NCBI GenBank assembly: GCA_963720515.1
Contig: OY970397.1
Location: forward strand, 2,170,001 to 2,234,000
Reading direction: 5' to 3'
Origin: G963720515 sp963720515
Lineage (GTDB): Bacteria; Actinomycetota; Thermoleophilia; Gaiellales; Gaiellaceae
Length of the DNA: 64,000 bases
Below the pieces are notes generated by a model. The model made no database searches and had not been told where the DNA came from. It was given only the letters and a program-made list of their open reading frames with translations. The translations under genes and the position numbers were made by a program. Below are positions 8,214 to 17,814 of the stretch, piece after piece; the stretch's first letter is position 1, and each line of letters opens with the position of its first letter.

Positions 8214-9931
8214 TCACGGTGCCGGCCTCCTCACGACGCGGAAGCTGAACATCATCCCGCCCTCGTGGTGCTCGGCGATGTGGCAGTGCGCCATCCAGAG
8301 GCCCGGGTTGGTGACGTCGAGCAGGATGTCCACGGTCTCTCCAGTGCGGACGAGCACCGTGTCCTTCCAGACCAGGTTGGCCTCGGGCACGCCGTCGCGG
8401 CTGAGGATGAGGAACCGGCCCGCGCCGTGGACGTGGAACGGGTGGTGCATCGGGTGGTCCGAGTCCATCTCGTTGACGAGCCGGAGCTTCACCTGGTCGC
8501 CGACTCGGAACGTCCAGTCGATCGCGTGGTTCTCGGCGCCGGTCGTCACGGTCGACGAGCTTCCAGCGCATGTTCTCGGCCGTCGTCATGCGGTTGACCT
8601 CGACCATGTCGTCCTCCCACTCGATGCCGCCGGGCGCGTCATGCGAGTGGCCGCCGTGCGTGATGCTCGGGCGCCTCGCCGACGAGCTGCGACGGCAGGA
8701 GCTTCATCCCGCACTTGGGGCAGGTGCCCGCCTCGTCGCTCACGACCTCCGGGTGCATCGGGCAGGCGTACGTCGTCGGCGCGGCGACCGGCAGGAGCTT
8801 CATCCCGCACTTCGGGCAGCTCCCCGGCTCGTCCTGGACGACCTCCGGGTGCATCGGGCACTGGTAGACGACCGGCCCCTCGGGAACCTCGATCTCCATC
8901 TCGGCCACGAACGCCAGCGTCTTGTCGGGCTCGGCCGAGAGGAACGGCTCGATCCGCGCCCGCTCGGCGGTCGAGGTCGGCGTTCGTGCGGAGCCGGCCG
9001 AACGCTCGTCGAGCCGCGGCTCGGCGGCGTCCTCGCCCACGGCGATCGTCGCGAGCGTGTAGGTCTTGTCCGGCGTCCGGTGCTCGAGCCGCGCCTCGCC
9101 GGGCTCGGCGAAGAGCACGTCCACGACGACGCGCTCGGACGGCGCGAGGACGACCTCGTCCACGAGCTCCTCGTGCTCCACGTGCCCGCTGTCGCCGCCG
9201 ACGAGCTTCATCCGCCCGCCGGCAACGCCGACGTTGAAGACGCGCGTGTTCGCCGTGTTCGTCAGGTAGAAGCGGACGACCTCGCCGGCCTGCGCGGTCA
9301 GCGCGAGCTCGGGCTCGCCGCCGACGAGCAGCACGTTGCCGAAGCGGCCCATCGCGACGTGCGTCGTCTCGTGCGGGCTGAACGCGGCGATCTTCCCGTC
9401 CTCGATCAGGACGTCGTCGAGCGTCAGCAGCAGCTCGCGGTGCACCGGCGGCCAGTAGTCGGCCTCGGCCGGGACGACGAGGATGTTGCCGTAGAGCCCG
9501 AGCTCCTGGCCGTAGTCCTGGCGGATGTGCGGGTGGTACCAGTAGACGCCCGCGTCGGGGAAGTCGAGCCGGTACGAGAAGCGCCCGCCGACCGGCACCG
9601 GCGCCTGCGTCTCGTGCGTGCCGTCGTAGCGGTTCTCGAGACGGAGCCCGTGCCAGTGGACGGTCGCCTCGAGGTCGCCCTCGTTCGCGAAGTCGACGAC
9701 GATCTCCGAGCCCTCGCGCACCTTGAGCGTGGGGCCCGGGATCGAGCCGTTGTAGGCGAGCATCCGGACCGTCGCGTCGCCGATCTCCTTGCTGACCGGC
9801 GCGACGCGGAGCTCGACCGCGCCGCCGTCTTCGATCTCGATCGTCTCGGGCCGGCCGGCCTCGGGAAGGCCCGCCGGATCCCGCGTGAATTCAGTCGCTT
9901 CGGCCGTGTGGCCGTGCGTGTGATCGTGCAT
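8214..9931 (-). CDS. Multicopper oxidase with two inserted heavy-metal-binding modules (frameshifted)
   Basis: Cupredoxin domains 1 and 2 (residues 30-300) contain the copper ligands HWHGLRLEN and WYHPHIRQD; the third domain has HPMHHPFHVHG and the type 1/trinuclear motif HCHIAEHHEGGMM. Between domains 2 and 3, at about residues 330-405, lie two copies of a CPMHPEV-x(8)-CPKCGMKL module, the heavy-metal-binding domain otherwise found in CusB and copper ATPases. No Tat signal is visible; the N-terminus is histidine-rich (HDHTHGHT). Frame changes near 8665 and 8545 lie in the linker before domain 3; an extra C in a CCC run explains the first. A Shine-Dalgarno (AGGAGGG) precedes the ATG. Likely copper oxidation and detoxification. 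Confidence 0.85.
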
Positions 9932-10066
9932 ATCGCCCTCCTCTGGTTCGGAACCGCCTCGGCCGCAAATTGCGCGAATCCCCCGCCGAGGAACGGGTCT
10001 CGCCGACCAGTGTAACCCGTGTCCAAGCAGGTCGCGGAACCGGCGCAGCGCAGCGCTCGGCCGCTA

Positions 10067-10092
10067 AAATTCCCCGAAATAGCAGGGAAATT
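10067..10092. promoter_or_regulatory. Imperfect inverted repeat between the copper oxidase and nrdJ
   Basis: AAATTCCC and GGGAAATT flank a 10-base centre in an otherwise GC-rich 247-base divergent intergenic region; one position mismatches. It is unusually AT-rich and could be an operator or the minus-strand promoter. I found no NrdR box and no cobalamin riboswitch core in this leader. Confidence 0.3.
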
Positions 10093-10178
10093 CGATCCGT
10101 CCGCGCCCACCTCTACCCTGGGGTCCCCCTGCTCTTCGGGGCAGGCTCATACAGATACCCTTCGATTGGGAGGACTTG

Positions 10179-12933
10179 ATGGCGTCCGTAGAGCGCACCG
10201 ATACCGCACCGCAGATTTCCGAGGACGCGCTCGAGAACGTCGTCACCGACGGGGAGCGCCAGCTCGGCGTTCGCCGCTACTTCACGATCCCCGGGCGCGA
10301 CCCCTTCGACGAGGTCGAGTGGGAGACCCGCGACGCGCTGATCCCCGGCCGCGACGGCCCCGCCTTCGAGCAGAAGGCGGTCGAGTTCCCGAAGTTCTGG
10401 AGCCAGACGGCGACGAACATCGTGGCGCAGAAGTACTTCCGCGGCCGCATGTCGTCGCCCGAGCGCGAGTCCTCCGTGAAGCAGATGATCGGCCGGATCG
10501 TCACGACGGCCGGCGCGTGGGGCCGCGAGGGCAACTACTTCGCGGACGAGGACGAGGCGCAGACCTTCGAGGACGAGCTCAAGGCGATCCTCGTGAACCA
10601 GCTCGCGTCGTTCAACTCGCCGGTCTGGTTCAACGTCGGGTTCGAGGAGAAGCCGCAGTGCTCGGCCTGCTTCATCCTCTCGATCGACGACTCGATGGAG
10701 TCGATCCTCGACTGGATCCGCCGCGAGGGCGTCATCTTCCGCGGCGGCTCGGGCTCCGGCATCAACCTCTCGCGCCTGCGCTCCTCCGCGGAGCAGCTCT
10801 CGAAGGGCGGCTACGCCTCCGGCCCGGTGAGCTTCATGCGCGGCGCCGACGCGTCCGCCGGCACGATCAAGTCCGGGAGGCAAGACGCGGCGCGCGGCCA
10901 AGATGGTGATCCTCGACGTCGACCACCCGGACGTCGAGGAGTTCATCTGGTGCAAGGCCAAGGAGGAGGAGAAGGCCCGGGTCCTCGAGGCGAACGGCTA
11001 CGACATGTCGCTGAACTCGCCGGACTGGGGCTCGATCCAGTACCAGAACGCGAACAACTCGGTGCGCGTCACGGACGGGTTCATGGAGGCCGCGGCGACG
11101 AACGCCGACTGGAACCTGACCGCCCGCACCGACGGCCACGTCGTGAAGACCGTCCCCGCGCGCGAGATCCTCAAGCAGGCGGCCGACGCCGCCTGGCGCT
11201 GCGCGGATCCCGGCATGCAGTACGACACGACGATCAACGCGTGGCACACCTGCCCGAACTCGGGCCGCATCAACGCGTCGAACCCGTGCTCCGAGTACAT
11301 GCACATCGACGACTCGGCCTGCAACCTCGCCTCCCTGAACCTCATGAAGTTCCGCCGGGAGGACGGCGAGCTCGACGTCGAGGCGCTCGAGCACGCGGTG
11401 GACACGGTGTTCCTCGCGCAGGAGATCTTCGTCGGCTACTCGTCCTACCCGACGCCCGAGATCGAGCGGAACGCGAAGGCGTACCGCCAGCTCGGCCTCG
11501 GCTACGCGAACCTCGGCGCGCTCCTCATGGCGCGCGGGCTCCCGTACGACTCGGACGAGGGCCGCGCCTACGCCGCCGCCGTCACCGCGCTCATGACCGG
11601 CCGCGCGTACCGCAAGTCGGCCGAGATCGCCTCGCGCATGGGCCCGTTCGCGGGCTACCAGCCGAACGCGGCCGCGATGACCGGCGTGATCGCCAAGCAC
11701 CGCGCCGCCGTCGGGAACATCGAGGACGCGAACATGGTTCCGGCCGATCTCCTCACCGCCGCGCGCCAGTCGTGGGACGACGCGCTCAACATGGGCGAGG
11801 TCTCGGGCTTCAGGAACGCGCAGGCGACCGTGCTCGCGCCCACCGGGACGATCAGCTTCATGATGGATTGCGACACGACCGGCGTGGAGCCGGACTTCTC
11901 GCTCGTCAAGTCGAAGAAGCTCGTCGGCGGCGGCGAGATCACGATCGTGAACAAGACGGTCTCGATGGCCCTCGACAAGCTCGGCTACGCGCCGACCGAG
12001 GTGGACGAGATCGTCGCGTACGTGGACGACCGCAACACGGTCGTCGGCGCGCCGTTCATGAAGGCCGAGCACTACCCGGTGTTCGACTGCGCGATCGGCG
12101 ACCGCGCGATCCACTACATGGGCCACGTGAAGATGATGGGCGCCGTCCAGCCGTTCATCTCGGGCGCCATCTCGAAGACGGTGAACATGCCCGAGTCGGC
12201 CACGGTCGGCGACGTCCAGGATCTCTACCTCGACGCGTGGAAGCTCGGCGTGAAGGCGATCGCGATCTACCGCGACAACTGCAAGGTCGCGCAGCCGCTC
12301 TCGGGGAAGGGCCCGGCCGAGGCCGTGGCGCCGCCCCCGCAGCTCGACAAGCCCGCGCGCCGGCGCCTGCCGCTCGAGCGCACGGAGGTCGGCCGCAAGT
12401 TCCAGGTCGGCGACTACGAGGGCTACATCCACGTCGGCCTGTACGACGACGGCTCGCCCGGCGACATCTTCGTGGACATCGCCAAGGAGGGCACGACCCT
12501 CGCCGGCCTCATGAACTCGTTCATGATCTCGGTGTCGCTCGGCCTCCAGTACGGCGTGCCGCTCGAGGTGTACGTCTCCAAGTTCGCGCACATGCGCTTC
12601 GAGCCGAGCGGCCTGACGAACGACCCGGACATCCGCGTCGCCAAGTCCATCGCCGACTACGTGTTCCGCTGGATGGGCAAGCGCTTCCTCACCGCCGACC
12701 AGCAGGAGCAGATCGGCATCCTGACCCCGGAGATCCGGGCCCGCCTCGCCGAGTCGGAGTCGACCCTCGAGGGCAAGCCCCCCGAGGCAGCCCCGTCGGT
12801 CCCGGCCGGCCAGTCAGCCCTGTTCAACGCGTGGGACGACGCGCAGGAGTGCGCGAAGTGCGGCGGGCGGATGGTGCGCACCGGGAGCTGCTACACGTGC
12901 CGGGACTGCGGGCAGAACACCGGGTGTAGCTAG
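10179..12933 (+). CDS. nrdJ: Adenosylcobalamin-dependent (class II) ribonucleotide reductase
   Basis: NrdJ reduces ribonucleotides to deoxyribonucleotides using a cobalamin-generated radical, independently of oxygen. The protein is about 917 residues, normal for the family. SPVWFNVGF and CSACFILSIDDS contain the first redox cysteine, NPCSEYMHIDDSACNLAS holds the catalytic N-x-C-x-E set, and the C-terminus is a zinc-ribbon-like CAKCGGRM...CYTCRDCGQ tail used for re-reduction. One frame change near 10878 (extra A in GGGAGGC) splits it after SFMRGADASAGTIKSG; the next frame resumes with KMVILDVDHPDVEEF. I prefer the ATG at 10179 to the TTG just before it, since GGGAGGA sits 5 bases upstream. It is divergent from the copper oxidase. 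Confidence 0.93.
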
Positions 12934-13056
12934 ATGCCCGAGCGATGTTCGAGCTGAGTCACGACATGAAGCGCTCTGACCGCCCAGCGGAGCTAAATTC
13001 CCTCGCGGGGGCTTTCGGGGTCGGCGATTGCGCAGCTAAGTCGGAGTGAACGGAGG

Positions 13057-13422
13057 ATGAGAAGTCTCAAGGGCGTCATCCCAAGGGAGCCCATCATCAC
13101 GGGAGTTGGGCTTAGTGCGGCCGCGCTCGAGGCGATTTTTGCCGATGAGCCGAATGTTTCGCTTGTGCTCGTCGTTATGGCCCTTCTGCTCGCGACGACG
13201 ACGTACGCCCTTCGCGTTGAGCTTCGCAACATTCTTCGCGACGACCTGGGCCGCGTCGTTGAAGAAATAGACGACCCGAGGTGGCATGACGCTGCGAGGG
13301 CCGAAGATCGACGAGGCGTGGGAGTCAGCGATCCCGGTCAGAGAAGTTCTGCCGACGTCGGCGCTGCCGCGTCGAAGGAAGCGGATACTCTCGATCATCC
13401 CATGGCTTGGCCACGAGAATGA
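13057..13422 (+). CDS. Small predicted membrane protein of the AT-richer cassette
   Basis: I do not recognise this protein. Residues 15-52 contain one or two hydrophobic segments (ALEAIFADEPNVSLVLVVMALLLATTTY) followed by a charged cytoplasmic-type stretch (RVELRNILRDDLGRVVEEIDD). After about residue 75 the composition becomes unconvincing. At that point the +1 frame reads well (see 13286-13459), so a frameshift joining the two into one protein of about 134 residues is plausible. It opens the cassette with the BpsA-like gene; GC and codon use are clearly lower than in nrdJ upstream. GGAGG lies directly against the ATG, too close for an ideal ribosome site. Confidence 0.5.
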   Translation: MRSLKGVIPREPIITGVGLSAAALEAIFADEPNVSLVLVVMALLLATTTYALRVELRNILRDDLGRVVEEIDDPRWHDAARAEDRRGVGVSDPGQRSSADVGAAASKEADTLDHPMAWPRE

Positions 13423-13459
13423 GCAAGGCACCGTTGCCGCTGAGGGGGAGGAGCGCTGA
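13286..13459 (+). CDS. Short open frame, 57 codons, just before the BpsA-like gene
   Basis: The frame starts at ATG 13286 and ends at the TGA one base before the GTG of the next gene. It reads MTLRGPKIDEAWESAIPVRE, then a basic stretch (LPRRRKRIL) and IIPWLGHENEQG, which looks more protein-like than the overlapping end of the 13057 frame. Either it is a separate small gene or the true C-terminus of the 13057 product after a frameshift. I favour the latter slightly, because the hydrophobic N-terminus would then have a soluble tail. No family recognised. Confidence 0.4.
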   Translation: MTLRGPKIDEAWESAIPVREVLPTSALPRRRKRILSIIPWLGHENEQGTVAAEGEER

Positions 13460-13460
13460 C

Positions 13461-14298
13461 GTGGAAACTCCTGCGCGGTATCCACGGCAGCAAGAGATTG
13501 ATGGACCTAGCGACCCACTTGCGGTTCTTTTGCATGAGTTGATGGAAGGACGTCCGAGGCCACTACGGGTGTACGACCAAATACACATGCGGCTCGAAGA
13601 CCTGGCGACTCACATCCGGAGCGTGGCTCCAGACTTCGAAGACAAGGATGTCCTGGTCATGGGCGACTCGGACGGGTTCGTCCTCGGGTTGTTGTGCGCC
13701 GGGCGCCTTGGAATCGTTCCGGCCCCGCGACGGGTCTTCCTCTGTGATTTCGATCGGCGTGTTCTCCAGTTTGTCCGGATGATGACTCGACGGCTTGGGT
13801 TGAGCCGTATGGTTGTGCTCCACCCGTACAATGTGTTTGAGCCGCTTCCGCACGAATTGACCGGTGCGGCGGACGTGTTTCACACCAATCCGCCATATGG
13901 ACAATATAACGGCGGGCGAAGCGTACTGGCTTTCGTCGAGCGTTGCCTTGCGGGCGTCAAGAAAGGCGGACATGGGGTCATCATCACGGCTAATGATTCC
14001 GCTTATGCGTGGACCGACACGGTGCTTCGCCAAGTTCTTCACACGTTGCTGGAAAAGAATGTAACGAGTTATCGCATTCTGTCTGAACAGCACGGCTACC
14101 ATCTTGACGATCAACCGGACCCTCGCTCGGGCGTTATCTGGTGTCGCACGTCAAATCAGACAGTCGCAGAGTACCTTTATGAGCCATACCATCGCACTAC
14201 GAGAGCTCTTCTATGGACGCGTCACGATACCCATACCGCACTTCATCGGACTCGACGGCGTACCCGAGCAGCTAGCACTTGAATTCGATAACGGCTGA
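13461..14298 (+). CDS. BpsA-like (branched-chain polyamine synthase family) aminopropyltransferase (frameshifted at the end)
   Basis: The Rossmann core matches bis(aminopropyl)spermidine synthase-like proteins (PF01861 type). LVMGDSDGFVLGLL is the cofactor-binding motif I, FLCDFDRRVLQFV the acidic motif II, and DVFHTNPPYGQYNGG the D/N-P-P-Y active-site loop, followed by KKGGHGVIITANDS. Known members transfer aminopropyl groups from decarboxylated SAM to a polyamine. This one lacks the N-terminal winged-helix region of archaeal BpsA, so the substrate may differ. GTG 13461 is chosen because GGGGGAGGAG lies about 8 bases upstream; an ATG at 13419 is an alternative. Near 14175-14200 the frame changes and the tail continues as ELFYGRVTIPIPHFIGLD to TGA 14298. 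NPPY also occurs in N6-adenine methylases, but the other motifs do not fit those. Confidence 0.68.
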
Positions 14299-14311
14299 GT
14301 TCGCTCTGATC

Positions 14312-14829
14312 ATGAAGGTAAGGGGTACACGCCAGTGAACCCCTTGAGGATATTGTCGCGCGGAAACGGCGCGAGGAACGCGAGCTTGGCGTCTTCTATT
14401 GGGGTTACGGCGGGACGATTTGCCATCCGGGCACGCAAGTGCAGGTCTTCGCGCGGGCGGCGAAGAAGCGGGCGTCGCGCCATTCTTGTCATGGTCGAGA
14501 CCACCTCGAAGCACACGGCCGGAGGGGGGTATGCAAGGGCGATGTCCGTCGACGGCGTCACATGGGCAGCCCTACCGCATGGGGCCCACGTCCGTGGATC
14601 TAGATACGCACTCGTGTGCAGGATGCGTGGTGAGGGGCGGGCAACCATAGACCTGAGCCACTATGTGGTTGCGGTTGGCAACAAACGGGGGCTCGCCGCA
14701 AGTGAGTACCTTCGCGGACGAGTTGACAAGGTCTGCGCGAGGCGCGTCCCTCATGCGGGAATGGCGGCTCAGCGCGAAGTGAAGTACGTCGCCGAGCTCG
14801 TGTCGCCGTTTGCCGTGTATGTCGAGTAG
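14312..14829 (+). CDS. Unknown protein, partner of the BpsA-like gene (frameshifted)
   Basis: Three frames read in turn give one plausible soluble protein of about 170 residues. The frame from 14334 encodes EDIVARKRREERELGVFYWG, then GGTICHPGTQVQVFARAAKK; from about 14465 the +1 frame continues with ILVMVETTSKHTAGGGYARA, MSVDGVTWAALPHG, GSRYALVCRM, HYVVAVGNKRG and YLRGRVDKVCARR. The aromatic-glycine WGYGG-x(4)-HP and SKHT / SVDG-x-x-W / GSRYAL motifs look like a conserved family, but I cannot name it. It lies 13 bases after the BpsA-like stop on the same strand and shares its lower GC, so both probably form one acquired operon. The start (ATG 14312) is uncertain because a frame change follows within 10 codons. 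Confidence 0.45.
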
Positions 14830-15089
14830 TGCGCTCTCAGGATGTCCGGTCTGGAGCGACGGGGTGTTAGGTCTTGCATTTGACCGCCACTCCAGGTCCA
14901 CGACCTCCGGGGCCGTCGGTGGCGTGCTCAACGGCTCGACCAAGGGAATGGCGTGGCGTTCCGTGCGCCGCGGCGCCCGTCGGGAACCTTCGCTGGCCGC
15001 CCCCGGCTCCCGCGCCTCGCGGACTGGCACCCGCCCGGCGACCTCGTTCGCCGAGCCACCGGCCGAGGTGACATAGGCTCGGTCGGAGC
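14830..15089. other. Intergenic stretch without a supportable gene
   Basis: These 260 bases mark the return from the AT-richer cassette to normal high GC. Several short open frames exist on both strands, but none has a convincing composition or start. The only signal I see is the TAGGCT hexamer at 15074-15079 that serves the downstream hydrolase. Confidence 0.5.
15074..15079 (+). promoter_or_regulatory. -10 element TAGGCT of the hydrolase gene
   Basis: TAGGCT is followed by 10 bases (CGG... as in sister sites) and the ATG at 15090. The same TAGGCTCGG string precedes the starts at 15739, 17815 and 24800. Confidence 0.5.
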
Positions 15090-15742
15090 ATGGCCACGTT
15101 CGCGCTGATCCACGGCGGAGGCAGCAGTGCCTGGGACTGGCATCTCGTGGAGCCGGAGCTGCGCGAGCGCGGTCACGACACGGTCGCGGTGGACCTGCCC
15201 ACCGAGGACGCCTCGGCCGGCTGGTGGGACTACGCGGACACCGTCGTCGAGGCGGTCGGCGACCGGACGAACGTCGTCGTGGTGGGGCACTCGCTCGGCG
15301 GCTTCACGGCGCCGCTCGTCTGCGCCCGGATCCCGGTCGACCTGCTCGTCTTCGTCGCCGGGATGGTCCCGCGGCCGGGTGAGTCGTTCAACGACTGGTG
15401 GGCCAACACCGGCTACGAGGGGAGCGGCGAGGACGACGTCTTCTACCACGACGTCCCGCCCGAGCTGGCCGCCGAGGCGAGGCGGCACGAGCGGGGCCAG
15501 GCCGATGCTCGCCGCTCGCGCAGCCGTGGCCGCTCGAGGCCTGGCCGGACGTGCCGACGCGGTACCTCCTCTGCCGCGACGACCGCATGTTCCCGGCGGA
15601 ATGGGCTCGACGCCATGCCCGGGAGCGCCTCGGGATCGAGGCGGACGAGATGGACGGCGGCCACTACATCGCGCTGAGCCGGCCGCGGGAGCTCGCGGAG
15701 CGGCTGGATTCCTATGCGCGCGCGATAGGCTCGGCCTCATGA
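15090..15742 (+). CDS. Alpha/beta hydrolase (frameshifted)
   Basis: The N-terminus ATFALIHGGGSSAWDW has the oxyanion-hole HGGG motif. VVVVGHSLGGFTAPLV supplies the nucleophile elbow G-H-S-L-G, with Ser near residue 78. After a frame change near 15500 the other frame gives PTRYLLCRDDRMFPAEWA (acid Asp) and EMDGGHYIALSRP (catalytic His) to the TGA at 15740-15742. The joined protein is about 217 residues, normal for small EstC/HNL-like esterases. Substrate unknown. The stop overlaps the cyclase ATG (ATGA), although the cyclase also has its own TAGGCT hexamer. A truncated copy of the first codons lies at 18979. Confidence 0.8.
15726..15731 (+). promoter_or_regulatory. -10 element TAGGCT of the GAF-cyclase gene
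   Basis: TAGGCT lies inside the last codons of the hydrolase and 7 bases before the cyclase ATG at 15739, suggesting an internal leaderless promoter in addition to read-through. Confidence 0.45.
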
Positions 15743-16941
15743 CGAACGTCGCGCCCGAGGCTCGGATTGCCGACCTGACGCGCGAGCTCGAGGCTGTGCG
15801 CGAGCAGCAGCGGGCGATCAGCGGCGTCCTGCACACGTTCGCGCACGAGTCCGGGCTCCAGCCCGTGCTCGACGAGGTGGTCGAGGCCTGCCGGCGGCTC
15901 TGCGAGGCCGACCACGGCGCGCTCTGGCACCTGAACGACGACGGGCTCCTCCACGCGGTCGTGCACCACGGCGACTTCGAGGCGGCCGAGTACGACCGCG
16001 CGCACCCGCACACGCTCGACCGAACGTCCGTCGCCGGCCGCGCCGCCGTGACGGGGCAGCCCGCCCATATCCCGGACGTCGAGGTCGACGAGGAGTACAC
16101 GTACCCGGGCCCGCAGCCGTACCGGTCGATGCTCGGCATGCCGATCTTCTTCGACGAGGAGCTCATCGGCGTCGTCGTCCTCGTGCGCCGCGAGCAGCGG
16201 CCGTTCAGCGACGAGCACATCGCCCTCCTCAAGACCTTCGCCGACCAGGCCGCGATCGCCATCACGACCGCGAGCCTCACGGACGCGGTCGAGCGGCAGC
16301 GCACCGAGCTCGCCCGGTTCGTCTCGCCGCAGGTCGCCGAGCTCCTCTCGAGCGACGACGGCAAGCAGCTCCTCGCCGGGCACCGCGCCTACGTGACGAT
16401 CGCCTACTTCGACCTGCGCGGGTTCACGGCGTTCGCGGAGACGGCGGAGCCCGAGGAGCTGATCGACATCGTCCGCCAGTACCACACGGCCGCCGGGGCG
16501 CTCGTCACCGCGCACGACGGAACGCTCGAGCACTTCGCCGGCGACGGGCTGATGGTGTTCTTCAACGACCCGGCGCCGATCGAGGAGCCCGAGCTCCAGG
16601 CGGCCAGGCTCGCGCTCGCGATGCGCGAGCGGATCGGCGAGCTCGCCGAGGACTGGCGCAAGCGCGGCTACGAGCTCGGCCTCGGCGCGGGCATCGCCGC
16701 CGGCTACGCGACGCTCGGCCGGATCGGCTTCGAGGGGCGGTACGACTACGGCGCGCTCGGCAGCGTCACGAACATCGCGGCCCGCTTGAGCGACGAGGCC
16801 GCGGCCGGGCAGATCCTGCTCACGCAGCGGACGTATGCCGCGCTCGAAGGGAGGGTCGAGGCCAACCCGGTCGCGCAGCTCGAGCTCAAGGGCCTCGCCC
16901 GGCCGATGGACGCGTACGAGCTCGTAGGCCTGTCGCGGTAG
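15739..16941 (+). CDS. GAF-domain class III nucleotide cyclase
   Basis: The 400-residue cytoplasmic protein has a short coiled coil (residues 8-30), a GAF domain (about 30-185) and a class III adenylate/guanylate cyclase domain (about 205-395). In the latter, YFDLRGFTAF gives the first metal-binding Asp, GDGLMVFFNDP the second, and YGALGSVTNIAARL the transition-state region. It should make cAMP or cGMP under control of a ligand or redox state sensed by GAF. It is the second gene of a coupled pair with the hydrolase. No membrane segment is present. A second cyclase, with a different partner domain, lies at 29597-30574. Confidence 0.9.
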   Translation: MTNVAPEARIADLTRELEAVREQQRAISGVLHTFAHESGLQPVLDEVVEACRRLCEADHGALWHLNDDGLLHAVVHHGDFEAAEYDRAHPHTLDRTSVAGRAAVTGQPAHIPDVEVDEEYTYPGPQPYRSMLGMPIFFDEELIGVVVLVRREQRPFSDEHIALLKTFADQAAIAITTASLTDAVERQRTELARFVSPQVAELLSSDDGKQLLAGHRAYVTIAYFDLRGFTAFAETAEPEELIDIVRQYHTAAGALVTAHDGTLEHFAGDGLMVFFNDPAPIEEPELQAARLALAMRERIGELAEDWRKRGYELGLGAGIAAGYATLGRIGFEGRYDYGALGSVTNIAARLSDEAAAGQILLTQRTYAALEGRVEANPVAQLELKGLARPMDAYELVGLSR

Positions 16942-17050
16942 CTCGGATCGCTCAGCGCCACTTGACTGCCTGGCGCCCGATCGGTTGTAATCAGCGCGTT
17001 CGCGCATTGACGCCGTGATGGCCGGCAACGGCGTCGTCGACCGCAAGCGC

Positions 17051-17057
17051 GGAGGTG
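17051..17057 (+). promoter_or_regulatory. Ribosome binding site fixing the start at 17063
   Basis: GGAGGTG lies 5 bases before ATG 17063. This favours that start over upstream in-frame candidates from 17015, which would add a short arginine-rich extension. Confidence 0.6.
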
Positions 17058-17062
17058 CTCAG

Positions 17063-17476
17063 ATGTCGCCTGCCTCGGACAGTCCCGACGAACAGCTCGA
17101 GGTCGCGAAACTCGTCCTGTCGCTCCATCCCGACCTCGACATGGTGTTCTTCGCCGTGCTGAGCGCGCGCAAGGCGAAGCTCAAGTATCCGATCAAGACC
17201 GTGGCCGGCCTAAGCGTCCTGTTCGGCCCCGGCGGCAAGCGCAAGCTCAAGCACAACGGCCATACGGTCACGTTCGCCCAGGTGAAGAAGTACTTTCCCC
17301 CGAAGTTCTTCCCGATCGCGGACGAGACGGACTTCATGCGCCGCGTGCTGATCGTGTTGCAGCGCGAGACGCTGGATCAGCAGAAGGCTCTGAAGGCTCC
17401 TCCGGCTGACGCGCAGGTGTTCTTCGACCCGGCGTTCGGCGCGGGCATTCCGGGCGGAGCGTGGGGCCGGTCATGA
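17063..17476 (+). CDS. Uncharacterised small protein
   Basis: I do not recognise this 137-residue protein. It is soluble. Residues 10-45 are probably helical (EQLEVAKLVLSLHPDLDMVF), followed by a basic stretch FGPGGKRKLKHNG and KKYFPPKFFPIADETDF; the C-terminus ends in GIPGGAWGRS. No cysteine or obvious catalytic motif is present. It is followed by another unknown reading frame on the same strand, and both have slightly lower GC than the surroundings. Confidence 0.6.
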   Translation: MSPASDSPDEQLEVAKLVLSLHPDLDMVFFAVLSARKAKLKYPIKTVAGLSVLFGPGGKRKLKHNGHTVTFAQVKKYFPPKFFPIADETDFMRRVLIVLQRETLDQQKALKAPPADAQVFFDPAFGAGIPGGAWGRS

Positions 17477-17491
17477 CGGAGGGATAGAGCT

Positions 17492-17763
17492 ATGGCTTCG
17501 CCAGTCGGACCGCGAGTACCGATCTTGTGCCGGCCGGAGTGTGGACGCCGGTCGCCTTCGGGAACTTCATCGCGGGCAGCTACTCGTTCACCCCCAATGT
17601 CTCCGGGGTGACCGTGCGGTGGAGGCGGTTCACCTCGTCGCCGCCGTTCTACTGGGAAGGCACCTTCGTGTCGGGCCCGGGCACGTTCTTCTTCTTCGTT
17701 CCCTGGCTGTACGCCCAGCTGGACTTCAACCCGGCTGCGCCGATCGTGTACACGAGCCCCTGA
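17492..17763 (+). CDS. Uncharacterised small protein (start uncertain)
   Basis: The well-formed part starts at GTG 17527 and encodes 78 residues rich in aromatics and glycine (VAFGNFIAGSYSF, FYWEGTFVSGPGTFFFFVPW), like an extracellular or virion beta-domain fragment. An ATG at 17492 in another frame encodes MASPVGPRVP and could be the real start if one base is missing near 17510. It follows the 17063 gene by 15 bases. No family assigned. Confidence 0.4.
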
Positions 17764-17798
17764 CCGTCCGCGGCGCCCGCATCGAGTACACGTTGCCG

Positions 17799-17804
17799 TA
17801 GGCT
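17799..17804 (+). promoter_or_regulatory. -10 element TAGGCT of ltrA
   Basis: TAGGCT, then 10 bases, then ATG 17815, with no ribosome site; same arrangement as at 15074. Confidence 0.5.
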
Positions 17805-17814
17805 CGGTCGGGCC

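Noticed and set aside
9932..10178. Possible cobalamin riboswitch or NrdR box before nrdJ
   Set aside because: I looked for the conserved B12-box-like string and for the palindromic NrdR box and saw neither; only an imperfect AT-rich inverted repeat remains.
13461..14298. DNA adenine methyltransferase because of the NPPY motif
   Set aside because: The upstream GDSDG and DFDRRVL motifs and their spacing fit the BpsA family better than N6-adenine methylases, and no restriction or target-recognition gene is adjacent.
15127..16941. Open frame joining the hydrolase region to the cyclase
   Set aside because: The first 200 codons are an arginine/serine-rich out-of-frame reading of the hydrolase; the cyclase has its own start at 15739.
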